Source: Caballeronia sp. INDeC2
Lineage (GTDB): Bacteria > Pseudomonadota > Gammaproteobacteria > Burkholderiales > Burkholderiaceae
Length of the DNA: 64,000 bases
Assembly: GCF_023631325.1 (NCBI RefSeq)
Contig: NZ_JALQDG010000003.1
Span: 558,001-622,000 of the forward strand
Direction of reading: 5' to 3'
The translations under genes and the position numbers were made by a program. This document shows, piece after piece, positions 1 through 8,935 of this stretch (within the stretch, counting starts at the first letter, position 1; every line of letters starts with the position of its first letter). The notes below the pieces were generated by a model, which ran no database searches, was not told where the DNA came from, and saw nothing but the letters and a program-made list of their open reading frames with translations.

Positions 1-915
1 CGGCAGCATCGACTTCACCCGGTCGATGGTCTCGATGATGTTCGCGCCCGGCTGGCGATACAGGATCACGAGCACCGCGCGCTTATTGTTGATGAGGCCG
101 AGGTTGCGCAGGTCTTCGACCGAATCGACCACTTCGCCGACATCGGAGAGCTTCACCGCCGAGCCGTTGCGGTACGCGACGACGAGATCCTTGTATTGCG
201 AAGCCTTGCTCGCCTGATCGTTGGTGTAGAGCTGAACGCGGGTGCCCTTGAACTCGATCGCGCCTTTCGGGCTGTTCGCGTTCGCCGACGCGAGCGCGGC
301 GCGCACGTCCTCCAGTCCGATGCCGTAGTGGAAGAGCGCGCCCGGTTCCAGTTCGACGCGCACCGCGGGATTCGCGGAGCCGCTCACGTCCACTTCGCCG
401 ACGCCCGGCACCGTCGATAGCGTCTGTTGCAGCACGGTCGCGGCCGAGTCGTAAAGCGAGCCCGCCGTGCGCGTGGGCGACGAGAGCGCGAGCACGAGAA
501 TAGGCGCGTCGGCGGGGTTGACCTTGTGATACGTCGGGTTCTGGCGCAGCGCGGTCGGCAGATCGGCGCGCGCGGCGTTGATGGCGGCCTGCACGTCGCG
601 CGCGGCGCCGTCGATATCGCGATTGAGGCCGAATTGCAGCGTGATGCGCGTCGAGCCGACCGAGCTCATCGACGTCATTTCGCTTACGTCGGCAATGGTG
701 CCGAGATGCCGCTCCAGCGGGCTCGCCACGCTCGTCGCGACTGTCTCCGGGCTCGCGCCGGGCAGCGTCGCCTGCACGGAGATCGTCGGGAAATCGACCT
801 GCGGCAGCGGTGCCACGGGCAGCCGCACGAATGCGAACATACCCGCGAGCGCGATGCCGATCGCGAGCAGCGTCGTTGCAACCGGCCGGGCGATGAAGAT
901 GCGCGACAGATTCAT
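1..915 (-). CDS. mdtC: RND multidrug efflux permease, MdtC-like (3' part outside window)
   Basis: Inner-membrane proton-driven RND pump subunit, N-terminal 305 residues only; the gene runs off the left edge. It begins MNLSRIFIARPVATTLL, the usual first transmembrane helix of MdtC-type pumps, and continues with the porter-domain motif LPGASPETVATSVASPLER and the loop [16 protein letters not shown]. The start at 915 lies 3 bp after the stop of the upstream mdtB-like gene, so the two are translationally coupled. In the MdtABC family, MdtB and MdtC form a heteromultimer served by one adaptor. An outer-membrane channel gene, if present, would lie further left and cannot be seen. Confidence 0.92.
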   Translation of the reverse strand, partial: MNLSRIFIARPVATTLLAIGIALAGMFAFVRLPVAPLPQVDFPTISVQATLPGASPETVATSVASPLERHLGTIADVSEMTSMSSVGSTRITLQFGLNRDIDGAARDVQAAINAARADLPTALRQNPTYHKVNPADAPILVLALSSPTRTAGSLYDSAATVLQQTLSTVPGVGEVDVSGSANPAVRVELEPGALFHYGIGLEDVRAALASANANSPKGAIEFKGTRVQLYTNDQASKASQYKDLVVAYRNGSAVKLSDVGEVVDSVEDLRNLGLINNKRAVLVILYRQPGANIIETIDRVKSMLP

Positions 916-918
916 GGC

Positions 919-3900
919 TCAGCGTCCCTCACTGGCCGGCGCTGGCGGCGCGCTTCGGTGAAAACGCGCGCGCAGCCTGCGGGCGAGCGAATCGAAGCCG
1001 AGGTAGATCACCGGCGTCGTAAAGAGCGTGAGCAATTGCGACACGATCAGACCGCCGACGATCGCAATGCCGAGCGGATGCCGCAACTCCGAGCCCGCGC
1101 CCCAGCCGACCATCAGCGGCAACGCGCCGAGCAATGCGGCCATGGTCGTCATGAGAATCGGGCGGAAGCGCAACAGGGATGCCTGGAAGATTGCTTCGCG
1201 CGGCGACTTGCCCTGATCGCGTTCGGCTTCGAGCGCGAAGTCGATCATCATGATCGCGTTCTTTTTCACGATGCCGATCAGCAGCACGATACCGATGATC
1301 CCGATGATGTCGAGATCGTGCCCGGTCATCATCAGCGAGAGCAGCGCGCCGACGCCCGCGGACGGCAGCGTCGAGAGAATGGTGATCGGATGGATGAAGC
1401 TCTCGTACAGCACGCCGAGCACGATGTACATCGTCACGATCGCCGCGAGAATCAGGAACAATTCGTTCGACAGCGACGCCTGGAACGCGAGCGCCGCGCC
1501 CTGGAAGCGGATCTGGAACGATGCGGGCAGGCCGATGTCCTCTTTCGCCTGCTCGATCGCCTTCACCGCTGCGCCGAGCGACGCGCCCTTGGCGAGATTG
1601 AAGGAGACGGTCGTCGCCGGGAACTGGCCGAGGTGCGTGACGAGCAGCGGCGCCGCGCGCTCGTGGAACTTCGCGATGGCCGAGAGCGGCACCTGCCCGT
1701 TGCTCGCGGTGGAAGAGGGCAGATAGATGCCGTTGAGCGTGTCGCTGTAATGCGCGTCGCTCGGTTCGGCTTCGAGAATCACGCGGTACTGGTTCGACTG
1801 TGTGAAGATCGTCGAGATGATGCGCTGGCCGAACGCGTCGTAGAGCGCGTTGTCGACGGTCGCGGGCGTGATGCCGAAGCGCGCGGCGGTCGCGCGGTCG
1901 ATTTCGATGTACACCGACTGCCCGTTCTGCTGCAGGTCGGTGGCGACATCGGTAAGGATCGACGTGTGTTGCAGGCGCTCGACGAGCTTCGGCACCCATT
2001 CCGCGAATTCGGACGGATTCGGGTCCGTCAGCATGAACTGATACTGCGTCGGGCTGACGGTCGAATCGATCGTCAAATCCTGCACCGGCTGCATGTAGAG
2101 CTTGATGCCGGGAATGTCCGCGACTTCGCTCTGGATCGTGCGGATGATGTCGCTCGACGTGTTGCTGCGGTCGTCGCGCGGCTTCAGATTGATGAGCATG
2201 CGCCCGCTGTTGAGCGTGATGTTCGTGCCGTCGACGCCGACGAACGAAGTCAGACTTTCCACGTCGGGGTTCCGCAGGATTTTCTGCGCGAGCGCTTGCT
2301 GCTGCTCCGCGACCGCCTGATACGACGCCGCCTGCGGCGCCTGGGTGATCGCCTGGATCACGCCGGTGTCCTGCGTCGGGAAGAAGCCCTTCGGAATGTA
2401 GACGTACAGCACGGCGGTGAAAACGAGCGTGAGCACGAAGACGAGCAGCGTCGCGCGTTGACGCTCGAGCACCCAGTTCAGCGCGACCGCATACCGCCCG
2501 ATGACGTAGTCGATGAACTGATGCGCGCGCGCTTCGAAGCGCTTGCTCTCCTTCGGCGGCGTGTGGCGCAGGAGCTTCGCGCACATCATCGGCACGAGCG
2601 TGAGCGAGACGATCGCCGAAATGACGATGGTTACCGCGAGCGTGATCGCGAATTCGTGAAAGAGGCGGCCGACCACGTCGCCCATGAAGAGCAGCGGAAT
2701 CAGCACGGCGATGAGCGAAACCGTCAGCGAGATGATGGTGAAGCCGATCTGCTTCGAGCCCTTCAACGCGGCCTCGAGCGGCGATTCGCCTTCCTCCACA
2801 TAGCGCGCGATATTCTCGATCATCACGATGGCGTCGTCGACGACGAAGCCTGTCGCGATGGTCAGCGCCATCAGCGAGAGGTTGTCGAGCGAGAAGCCGC
2901 ACAGGTACATGATCGCGAGCGTGCCGACGAGCGAGAGCGGCACCGACAAGCTGGGGATGATGGTCGCGTAGACGTTCGCGAGGAAGAGATAAATCACCAG
3001 CACCACCAGCACGACGGAGAGCGCGAGCTCGAACTGCACGTCGCGAACCGATGCGCGGATGGTCGTGGTGCGGTCCGTCACGACACGCACGTCGAGCGCC
3101 GCGGGCAGCGCCTGCTGCAACTGCGGCAGAATTTTCTTGATGCCGTCGACGACCGCGATAACGTTCGCGCCCGGCTGGCGCTGCACGTTCAAGATGATCG
3201 CGGGCGTCGCGTCGACCCACGCGCCGAGCTTCGTGTTCTCCGGGCCCTGCACGATGGTCGCGACGTCCGTCAGCATGACCGGGCGGCCGTTGCGATAGGC
3301 GACCACCGCGCTCTTGTAGGCGTCGGCGTCGGTGAGCTGGTCGTTCGCGTTGATCGTGTAGGCGCGCGTCGGGCCGTCGAAGTTGCCCTTCGGCGTGTTG
3401 ACGTTGAGGTTCGAGATCGTCGTGCGCAGATCGTCGATGTTGAGGCCGTAGGACGCGAGCGCGCGCGTGTTCGCCCGAATGCGCACGGCAGGACGATTGC
3501 CCCCGCTCACCGACACGAGGCCCACGCCCGCGACCTGCGAGATCTTCTGCGCGAGGCGCGTGTCGGCGAGATCCTGCACTTGCGTGAGCGGCAACGTCTT
3601 CGAGCTCACGGCGAGCGTCATGATCGGCGCGTCGGCGGGATTCACCTTCGCGTAGATCGGCGGCGCGGGCAGATCGGACGGCAGAAGATTGCCCGCCGCA
3701 TTGATCGCCGCCTGAACTTCCTGCTCGGCGATATCGAGCGGCAAGTCGAGGCTGAACTGCAGCGTGATGACCGATGCTCCCGCCGAGCTTTGCGACGACA
3801 TCTGGTTCAGGCTCGCCATCTGCCCGAACTGCTTTTCGAGCGGCGCGGTGACGCTCGATGTCATCACGTCCGGCGACGCGCCCGGATAGAACGTCTGGAC

Positions 3901-4038
3901 CTGGATCGTCGGATAGTCGACGGCGGGCAGCGCCGAGAGCGGCAAAAAGCGCAGCGCGACGAGGCCGACCAGCATGATCGCCGCCATCAGGAGCGCCGTG
4001 CCGACCGGACGCAGAATAAAAATGCGAGATGGGTTCAT
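919..4038 (-). CDS. mdtB: RND multidrug efflux permease, MdtB-like
   Basis: Full-length RND pump of 1039 residues, the family norm, with 12 expected membrane helices and two large periplasmic loops. It starts [20 protein letters not shown]. Visible landmarks are [20 protein letters not shown], the TM4 segment [16 protein letters not shown] with the paired aspartates of the proton relay, and [15 protein letters not shown] near the C-terminus. It is the middle gene of a leftward adaptor-pump-pump operon; only 27 bp separate it from the adaptor gene. Similarity to E. coli MdtB is strong by eye over the whole length. The role would be export of amphiphilic drugs or bile-type compounds; the substrate is not readable from sequence. 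Confidence 0.94.
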   Translation of the reverse strand: MNPSRIFILRPVGTALLMAAIMLVGLVALRFLPLSALPAVDYPTIQVQTFYPGASPDVMTSSVTAPLEKQFGQMASLNQMSSQSSAGASVITLQFSLDLPLDIAEQEVQAAINAAGNLLPSDLPAPPIYAKVNPADAPIMTLAVSSKTLPLTQVQDLADTRLAQKISQVAGVGLVSVSGGNRPAVRIRANTRALASYGLNIDDLRTTISNLNVNTPKGNFDGPTRAYTINANDQLTDADAYKSAVVAYRNGRPVMLTDVATIVQGPENTKLGAWVDATPAIILNVQRQPGANVIAVVDGIKKILPQLQQALPAALDVRVVTDRTTTIRASVRDVQFELALSVVLVVLVIYLFLANVYATIIPSLSVPLSLVGTLAIMYLCGFSLDNLSLMALTIATGFVVDDAIVMIENIARYVEEGESPLEAALKGSKQIGFTIISLTVSLIAVLIPLLFMGDVVGRLFHEFAITLAVTIVISAIVSLTLVPMMCAKLLRHTPPKESKRFEARAHQFIDYVIGRYAVALNWVLERQRATLLVFVLTLVFTAVLYVYIPKGFFPTQDTGVIQAITQAPQAASYQAVAEQQQALAQKILRNPDVESLTSFVGVDGTNITLNSGRMLINLKPRDDRSNTSSDIIRTIQSEVADIPGIKLYMQPVQDLTIDSTVSPTQYQFMLTDPNPSEFAEWVPKLVERLQHTSILTDVATDLQQNGQSVYIEIDRATAARFGITPATVDNALYDAFGQRIISTIFTQSNQYRVILEAEPSDAHYSDTLNGIYLPSSTASNGQVPLSAIAKFHERAAPLLVTHLGQFPATTVSFNLAKGASLGAAVKAIEQAKEDIGLPASFQIRFQGAALAFQASLSNELFLILAAIVTMYIVLGVLYESFIHPITILSTLPSAGVGALLSLMMTGHDLDIIGIIGIVLLIGIVKKNAIMMIDFALEAERDQGKSPREAIFQASLLRFRPILMTTMAALLGALPLMVGWGAGSELRHPLGIAIVGGLIVSQLLTLFTTPVIYLGFDSLARRLRARFHRSAPPAPASEGR

Positions 4039-4065
4039 GCCGGATTCGTTACGTAATGCCTGCGG

Positions 4066-5415
4066 TTACTGCTGCTGCGACTGCTGACGCCGATGCCCGC
4101 CATGCCGCGCGCCCGATGCCGCCGATGCCGCGGATGCCACGGATGGCGATGCGCCGGAAGCCCCTGACGCCGCCTGCGCCTTCTCGGCCGGGATCGTGAT
4201 CTTCGCGCCTTCCTTCAGGCGGTCGGAGCCGTCGATCACCACGCGCTCGCCCGCTTGCAATCCGGATTTGATGCTGGTGCGCTCGCCGTCGACCGGGCCG
4301 GTCTTCACGTTGCGCACCGTGACGGTGTTGTCCGGCTTCACGACATAGACGAACGAACCGGACGAGCCGTTCAGCACCGCGGACGTGGGCACGATGGTCG
4401 CGTTCTTGATCACATCGACGAGCAGCTTCGTGTTCACGAACTGATTCGGGAAGAGCATGCTTTCCTTGTTGTCGAAGGTGGCGCGCAGCTTCACGGTGCC
4501 GGTGGTGGTGTCGATCTGGTTGTCGACGGTTTCGAGGTAGCCCGCTTCGAGCGGCGTCGTGTTCGCGCGGTCGTACGCGGTCACCGACATCTTCGTGCCC
4601 GCGTGCAGCGGCTTGAGAATGGCGGCGAGGTTGTCCTCGGATGTCGTAAAGATCACGCTGATCGGCTGCAATTGCGTGATGACGACGACGCCGTTGGTGT
4701 CGCCCGTCGTCACGTAGTTGCCCGGATCGACCTGGCGCAAGCCCACGCGGCCCGACACCGGCGCGGTGATGCGCGCGTAGGTCAGATCGAGCTTGTAGGT
4801 ATCGACGTTCGCCTGATCGGACTTCACCGCGCCTTCGTACTGCTTCACGAGCGACGCCTGCGTGTCGACCTGCTGCTTCGCGATGGAGTCTTGCGAAAGC
4901 AGCGTCTGATAGCGCTGCAAATCCAGACGCGCGGTTTGCAGCAGCGCCTGATCTTTCGCGAGCGCGCCTTCCGCGTTGCGCAGCGAGATTTCGTAGGGGC
5001 GCGGATCGATTTGCGCGAGCACATCGCCCTTCTTGACCATCTGGCCTTCCTTGAATGCAACGTCGACGAGCGTGCCGTTCAGCTGCGTCTTGACCGTGAC
5101 GTTCGCGAGCGGCGTGACGGTGCCGAGCGAATTGATGACGACGGGCATCTCGCCTTGCTTGACGGTCGCCACATGCACCGGCTGCGGCTGGTTCGCCGCT
5201 TGCGCGCCGCGCCGTCCGCCTTGACGCGCGTCTTGCGGCGCGTTCGTGCCGCCGCTGCCGCGATTCCACGGGTGCCACCACGCGATCGCGCCGGCGACGA
5301 TCAGAAGCGCGACGATGAGCGGAACGATCCTGCGCCGCCGCGGCGCGGGTTCGATGGCGGCGGGCGCCGGAGGCGCCGGGCGCGGCGCTGCGGGAGGATT
5401 CTTTTGGTCGTCCAT
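4066..5415 (-). CDS. mdtA: RND periplasmic adaptor (membrane fusion protein), MdtA-like
   Basis: Membrane-fusion subunit linking the MdtB/MdtC pumps to an outer-membrane channel. I choose the ATG at 5415 (MDDQKNPPAAPRPAPPAP); an in-frame start at 5505 would add 30 unlikely residues. A proline-rich cytoplasmic tail is followed by one anchor helix (IVPLIVALLIVAGAIAWW). The HlyD biotinyl-lipoyl half-motif NGTLVDVAFKEGQMVKKGDV comes next, then a helical hairpin and a second lipoyl half (ITAPVSGRVGLRQVDPGNYV). The C-terminus is Ala/Ser-rich and ends in Gln repeats. It is the first gene of the leftward efflux operon, so the operon promoter should lie between 5416 and 5747. Confidence 0.93.
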   Translation of the reverse strand: MDDQKNPPAAPRPAPPAPAAIEPAPRRRRIVPLIVALLIVAGAIAWWHPWNRGSGGTNAPQDARQGGRRGAQAANQPQPVHVATVKQGEMPVVINSLGTVTPLANVTVKTQLNGTLVDVAFKEGQMVKKGDVLAQIDPRPYEISLRNAEGALAKDQALLQTARLDLQRYQTLLSQDSIAKQQVDTQASLVKQYEGAVKSDQANVDTYKLDLTYARITAPVSGRVGLRQVDPGNYVTTGDTNGVVVITQLQPISVIFTTSEDNLAAILKPLHAGTKMSVTAYDRANTTPLEAGYLETVDNQIDTTTGTVKLRATFDNKESMLFPNQFVNTKLLVDVIKNATIVPTSAVLNGSSGSFVYVVKPDNTVTVRNVKTGPVDGERTSIKSGLQAGERVVIDGSDRLKEGAKITIPAEKAQAASGASGASPSVASAASAASGARHGGHRRQQSQQQ

Positions 5416-5747
5416 CGGTTCGGAGGCTGGGTCTTTCAAATCTGTACGGAGCGCGGACGGGCGGCCGTCGCGGTTCTGACGCGCAAGGCGATGCGCCGCG
5501 CGCATGAACCGTGACCGAAGCGGAGGCCGTGAAAATCGCGGGGCCGTCGAAAGCGGCTGGAAAGCCTGCCTGTCGAGTCAGGCCGGGAATCCGGCGCGGC
5601 CCCGGTGCGCGCGAAGCATGATGCTACGTCCCGCACCCGGGGCCGTCTACCGGCCATTCTTTCTGTTGATTACGACTGTTACACGCGCGCCGGTGCGACC
5701 TTTCGACGGGCTTCGGCGCGCGCTGTGCCGTCGCGTAGTCGCGTAGT
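5416..5747. other. Gene-free stretch upstream of the efflux operon
   Basis: These 332 bp separate the first codon of the mdtA-like gene from the stop codon of the IclR-type gene; both are read leftward. The efflux operon promoter should be here, but I see no clear -35/-10 pair and no strong terminator hairpin for the IclR gene. No credible open frame is present. Confidence 0.5.
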
Positions 5748-6584
5748 CTAACCGGCGCGTGCGGCGGTCGCCGGGCGCGTGCCGCCGATCTCGCGCGTGA
5801 TTTGCTCGACGCATTCGAGCAGGACCGGTGCCACTTCGCCGGTCAGTACGTCGTGCGGGCACTGATGCGCGGCCCCGCCGCAGTTGACCGAATAACGCTC
5901 TCCGGATGGCCCGACGAAGCCCGCCGCGACCGCGTTAAGCCCCTGATGCCATTCGCCGACGGAGATGGCGAAGCCGAGGCGCAAGGCATCGTCCAGGCCG
6001 CGCTGCAGGCCGCCCGCGATGGCCGGCCAATCGTCGCCCGACGCAGTCTGTAAACTGCCGATGAGCGCGCGCCGATCCGGCTCCGACAGCACCGCGAGAT
6101 ACGCGCGGCCGACCGCCGTGCGGCTCAGATCCATTCTGCCGCCGACTTCGAGCCGCGAGACGAGCACGGCGGAGCGGGGGCGGATGGCATCGATTACAAC
6201 CATCTCCAGCCGATCGCGCACGGCGAGGTGAACGGACAAGCCGGTGCGTTCCGCGAGCCGGATGAGGAACGGGCGCGCCCGTGCACGAATATCGAAGTTG
6301 CGTAAGAATCCGTTGCTCAGCTCGAGAACCGACGCGGTCAGCACGAAACGCTCGCTATCGGGCAGTCGCAGCAGCAGCCCGGCCCCGACGAGCGTCGCGG
6401 TGATGCGCGAGATCGTCGGCTTGGGGATGCCGGTCCAGTCGGTCAATTCACGATTGCTCACGGGGGCGTCGGCGGCGGCGATCCGGCGCAGTACGTCGAG
6501 CCCACGGGCGAGCGCGGTGACTTCCTCGCCGTCCTTCTCCCGGGCGCGTTCCCGGCTTGGCGGCCGTTCATTTTGCATAGGCAT
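5748..6584 (-). CDS. IclR-family transcriptional regulator
   Basis: 278-residue regulator with the two-domain IclR layout. An N-terminal winged helix-turn-helix spans about residues 25 to 85 (ELTDWTGIPKPTISRITATL is the HTH). A C-terminal effector domain follows, with the typical segments GLSVHLAVRDRLEMVVIDAI and SVGEWHQGLNAVAAGFVGP. Members bind small aromatic or organic acids and control catabolic or efflux genes. The gene stands alone and reads toward the mdt operon, 332 bp away, so control of the pump is possible but unproved. Either of two closely spaced ATGs (6584 or 6578) could be the start. A TGTTT/AAACA palindrome array abuts the start codon, which suggests autoregulation. Confidence 0.85.
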   Translation of the reverse strand: MPMQNERPPSRERAREKDGEEVTALARGLDVLRRIAAADAPVSNRELTDWTGIPKPTISRITATLVGAGLLLRLPDSERFVLTASVLELSNGFLRNFDIRARARPFLIRLAERTGLSVHLAVRDRLEMVVIDAIRPRSAVLVSRLEVGGRMDLSRTAVGRAYLAVLSEPDRRALIGSLQTASGDDWPAIAGGLQRGLDDALRLGFAISVGEWHQGLNAVAAGFVGPSGERYSVNCGGAAHQCPHDVLTGEVAPVLLECVEQITREIGGTRPATAARAG

Positions 6585-6585
6585 C

Positions 6586-6605
6586 TGTTTTGTGAAACAT
6601 TGTTT
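6586..6605. promoter_or_regulatory. Probable autoregulatory operator of the IclR gene
   Basis: TGTTT-tgtg-AAACA-t-TGTTT forms two interlocked palindromes immediately upstream of the regulator's ATG. IclR-type proteins commonly bind such short dyads in their own promoter. The assignment rests on symmetry and position only. Confidence 0.4.
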
Positions 6606-6759
6606 TATTAGATCACGGGCCGCAATTCTACAGACCTGCGCCGCGAAACTTGCAAGCGATGCAAGCCTTCACGATAACCTGCATTCACGATGTAACTTTT
6701 GCGGCAATGCATAGGCATCGGACGAAACCTGGGCAGTTGCCCGGACCGAGAAATTTTGC

Positions 6760-6788
6760 TTGACTTAGGCAGCGATCCCGGAAAAAAT
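6760..6788 (+). promoter_or_regulatory. Candidate sigma-70 promoter for an intergenic small RNA
   Basis: TTGACT at 6760-6765, a 17-bp spacer, then AAAAAT at 6783-6788. The -35 is good and the -10 matches 4 of 6 consensus bases. The predicted RNA would start near 6795 and end at the strong terminator at 6930. No protein-coding frame with a ribosome binding site follows. Confidence 0.35.
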
Positions 6789-6794
6789 GGAACC

Positions 6795-6930
6795 GAATTT
6801 CGAAACCGAGGGTGATGTGCGCGTCCGCGCTTTCCGCTCGAGGCTCGAAAGACAGGCTCTCAGGTTCTAGCACGGCCCTCGGAATGGCTAGAACTTTTAA
6901 GGCGCTACGGCAACGTAGCGCCTTTTTTTT
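6795..6930 (+). ncRNA. Candidate small RNA ending in a strong intrinsic terminator
   Basis: A free-standing rightward terminator here has no protein gene upstream on the same strand. Just before it is a second perfect hairpin: GTTCTAGC at 6864-6871 pairs with GCTAGAAC at 6887-6894 across a 15-nt loop. A promoter-like pair lies at 6760-6788. Together they outline an RNA of about 135 nt lying between two leftward genes. Two hairpins ending in a U tract is the common build of bacterial sRNAs. The 5' end and the function are unknown; an attenuator for a lost gene is the main alternative. Confidence 0.45.
6900..6930 (+). terminator. Rho-independent terminator
   Basis: AGGCGCTACG, loop GCAA, CGTAGCGCCT, followed by eight T. 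The perfect 10-bp stem with a T tract is a textbook rightward terminator. It lies beyond no recognised rightward gene and so marks the end of the candidate small RNA. Confidence 0.85.
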
Positions 6931-7080
6931 CGTCCGTGGGTTAGCAAAGCGCTCTGGCGCGAATATAACCGACCGTACGCGGCGGCGCCGGGATGGCAAA
7001 AAGGAAGGGGTAATGCGAGGGGAGGTTGAAGCGGCGCGGAAAGCAAAACGCGGCGCACAGTGGCGCCGCGTCGAAGGAAA

Positions 7081-7389
7081 TCAGTACATGTTCGTGAACA
7101 CGCGAGGCTGCCTGAGCAGGCGCTTGCCGCGCGCAATCCAGTAGACGCTCGCGCACACGAGCAGCAGGGCGACGGCCAGCACGAGAATCGGCGAAATGCG
7201 TTCCGGCGCGGGCGGGCTCGTCGCGATGAACAATGCCGTCAGAAACGCCGCGGCCGCCTGATAAAACGAGCGGTTAGCGAGATTGCGACGCATGCGGGGT
7301 GTGGTGAAGCGTGAGACGGGGGCGCGAGTGAACGGCTCGAACAGCATCAGCCCTGCGACAAGGGCGACTGCGACATTCATGAAAAGCAT
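7081..7389 (-). CDS. Small membrane protein of unknown function
   Basis: 102 residues with a hydrophobic N-terminus (MLFMNVAVALVAGLMLFEPF) and further hydrophobic stretches at about 44 to 56 and 67 to 85 (ISPILVLAVALLLVCASVYW), so two or three membrane segments. The C-terminus is basic (ARGKRLLRQPRVFTNMY). I do not recognise the family. It is a single leftward gene between the DJ-1-type gene and the candidate small RNA. The hydrophobic pattern favours a real gene over a chance frame, but there is no other support. Confidence 0.5.
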   Translation of the reverse strand: MLFMNVAVALVAGLMLFEPFTRAPVSRFTTPRMRRNLANRSFYQAAAAFLTALFIATSPPAPERISPILVLAVALLLVCASVYWIARGKRLLRQPRVFTNMY

Positions 7390-7583
7390 GGTGCGAGAAT
7401 TCGTGGAGGCGGCGATGTCGGCGAATATATGTCAACGAAGTAGGGCGCCAGAACCAGAAGTCTCTTAAATATAGAGGGAAAATTCTATTTCCGTTTCGAT
7501 GCTTCTCTGCCTCCGCCGGTAGCTTGCATCGAAGACTGGCGCAGCCCTCGCGCGCCAGCCAGGTTCCCCTGCGATGCAAGGTT

Positions 7584-8165
7584 TCAGAGTTCGATTCGCG
7601 TGCCGAGCAGCGCGAGAAATTGCCTGATCCACGCCGGATGCGCGGGCCATGCCGGCGCGGTGACGAAATTCGCATCCGTGATGGCTTTGTCGACGGCGAT
7701 GTCGGCGAAGGTCGCGCCGGCGAGCCGCACTTCCGGCGCGCACGCCGGATAAGCGGAAATGCGCCGTCCCTCGATCACGCCCGCGGCTGCGAGCACTTGT
7801 GCGCCGTGGCAGACCGCCGCGATCGGCTTGTTCGATCGCGCGAAATGGCGCACCAGTTCCAGCACGCGATCGTCGAGACGCAGATACTCCGGCGCGCGGC
7901 CGCCTGCGATCGCGAGGGCGTCGTAACGGGCCGGGTCGACATCGTCGAAGCTCGCGTTGAGCGTGAAGCGATGGCCGGGCTTCTCCGTGTAAGTCTGATC
8001 GCCCTCGAAATCGTGGATCGCCGTCTTCACGTGATCTCCGCGCTTTTTACCCGGACACACGGCATCGACCGTATGACCGACGGCCTGAAGCGCCTGGAAC
8101 GGGACCATCGTTTCATAGTCCTCGGCAAAATCGCCGGTAAGGAACAGAATCTTTTTCGCAGCCAT
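7584..8165 (-). CDS. DJ-1/PfpI family protein
   Basis: 193-residue single-domain protein of the DJ-1/PfpI (class I glutamine amidotransferase-like) superfamily. The nucleophile elbow AAVCHGAQ carries Cys119 followed by His120. A conserved Glu sits near residue 15 (GDFAEDYE), and [14 protein letters not shown] is the typical segment before the elbow. Family members act as glyoxalases or deglycases, chaperones or stress-response enzymes, so the exact reaction cannot be assigned. The protein is soluble with no signal peptide. A divergent lipoprotein gene starts 184 bp to the right, so the two may share a regulatory region. Confidence 0.85.
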   Translation of the reverse strand: MAAKKILFLTGDFAEDYETMVPFQALQAVGHTVDAVCPGKKRGDHVKTAIHDFEGDQTYTEKPGHRFTLNASFDDVDPARYDALAIAGGRAPEYLRLDDRVLELVRHFARSNKPIAAVCHGAQVLAAAGVIEGRRISAYPACAPEVRLAGATFADIAVDKAITDANFVTAPAWPAHPAWIRQFLALLGTRIEL

Positions 8166-8349
8166 CGCCAGACCTCGTCAGGGAATGAGTTGTCGGATGC
8201 CGCGCGCAAAGCGCGCAGCGCGGACCAGTCTACTATTCAGCGAAGCGTCGCATGTGACACGCCGGGTCGCATTTCGGAGGGGCATGGCGTCGGCAGCGTA
8301 TGATGTGCGCGAGTTTTTTGAGATCACGAATCAGGCGGAAGGTAACACC

Positions 8350-8820
8350 ATGCAAATGACTCCCATGAGCCGCATCGCCGTGGCGCTCGCGGCGCTCGGC
8401 GTACTGGCCGCGTGCGAGAAGCACGACGCAACTGCGGGACAGGCCGCGGGCGCACTGAACAATCTAGCGAGCCAGACGAGCCAGAAGTTCGACCAGGCGG
8501 CGAGCTATGTCGGCCAGAAGGTCGATGCGGCCAAGCAGTCGGCGCAACAGAGTGTCGATAGCGCCGGATCGATGCCCGATGTGTCGGCGAGCAGCGTCGC
8601 CGCGACGGCGCGATCGAATTTCGATAGCGCGGCGAGCGCCACGAACGCCGCCATCAACAACGCCGCGAGCGCGACGGGCGCCGGCCTGCAATCGGCGGGA
8701 CGCAAGCTGCAGGAATGGTCCGCGACCAGCGGCGCGTCGAATCCGCAAGCGAGCGCGCAAGGCTCGGTCGCAAGCCCGGCCGCTGATGGCAGCGGCGCAC
8801 GCACGGAGATGGACAAGTAG
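8350..8820 (+). CDS. Alanine/serine-rich lipoprotein
   Basis: 156 residues. I place the start at ATG 8350, preceded by GGAAGG; it gives a lipoprotein signal (MSRIAVALAALGVLAAC) with a good lipobox, so the mature protein begins at Cys and is lipid-anchored. The rest is low-complexity Ala/Ser/Gln with recurring short amphipathic units (SQKFDQAASYVGQKVDAAKQ), like LEA- or apolipoprotein-type helices. No enzyme motif is seen. A role in envelope stability is only a guess. A weak GC hairpin follows at 8872. Confidence 0.75.
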   Translation: MQMTPMSRIAVALAALGVLAACEKHDATAGQAAGALNNLASQTSQKFDQAASYVGQKVDAAKQSAQQSVDSAGSMPDVSASSVAATARSNFDSAASATNAAINNAASATGAGLQSAGRKLQEWSATSGASNPQASAQGSVASPAADGSGARTEMDK

Positions 8821-8871
8821 CACTTATTCGTCTGAATAAATCACGCAAATCGGCTTAACATTCGGTTACGT

Positions 8872-8892
8872 CGCCGCTGGGCGGCGTTCCTT
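8872..8892 (+). terminator. Weak terminator-like hairpin
   Basis: CGCCGC, loop TGG, GCGGCG, then TTCCTTT. The stem is only 6 bp and the T tract is interrupted. It sits between the lipoprotein gene and the MscS-type gene and may end the former. Confidence 0.35.
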
Positions 8893-8935
8893 TCATAGCC
8901 GCTAAACTGGCGGTCTTTCAGAAATCGAGACCGTT

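Noticed and set aside
427..4056. A very long rightward open frame opposite the mdtB/mdtC genes
   Set aside because: Its product is mostly Arg, His, Asp and Gln, the typical mirror of GC-rich genes; the leftward frame has full RND motifs.
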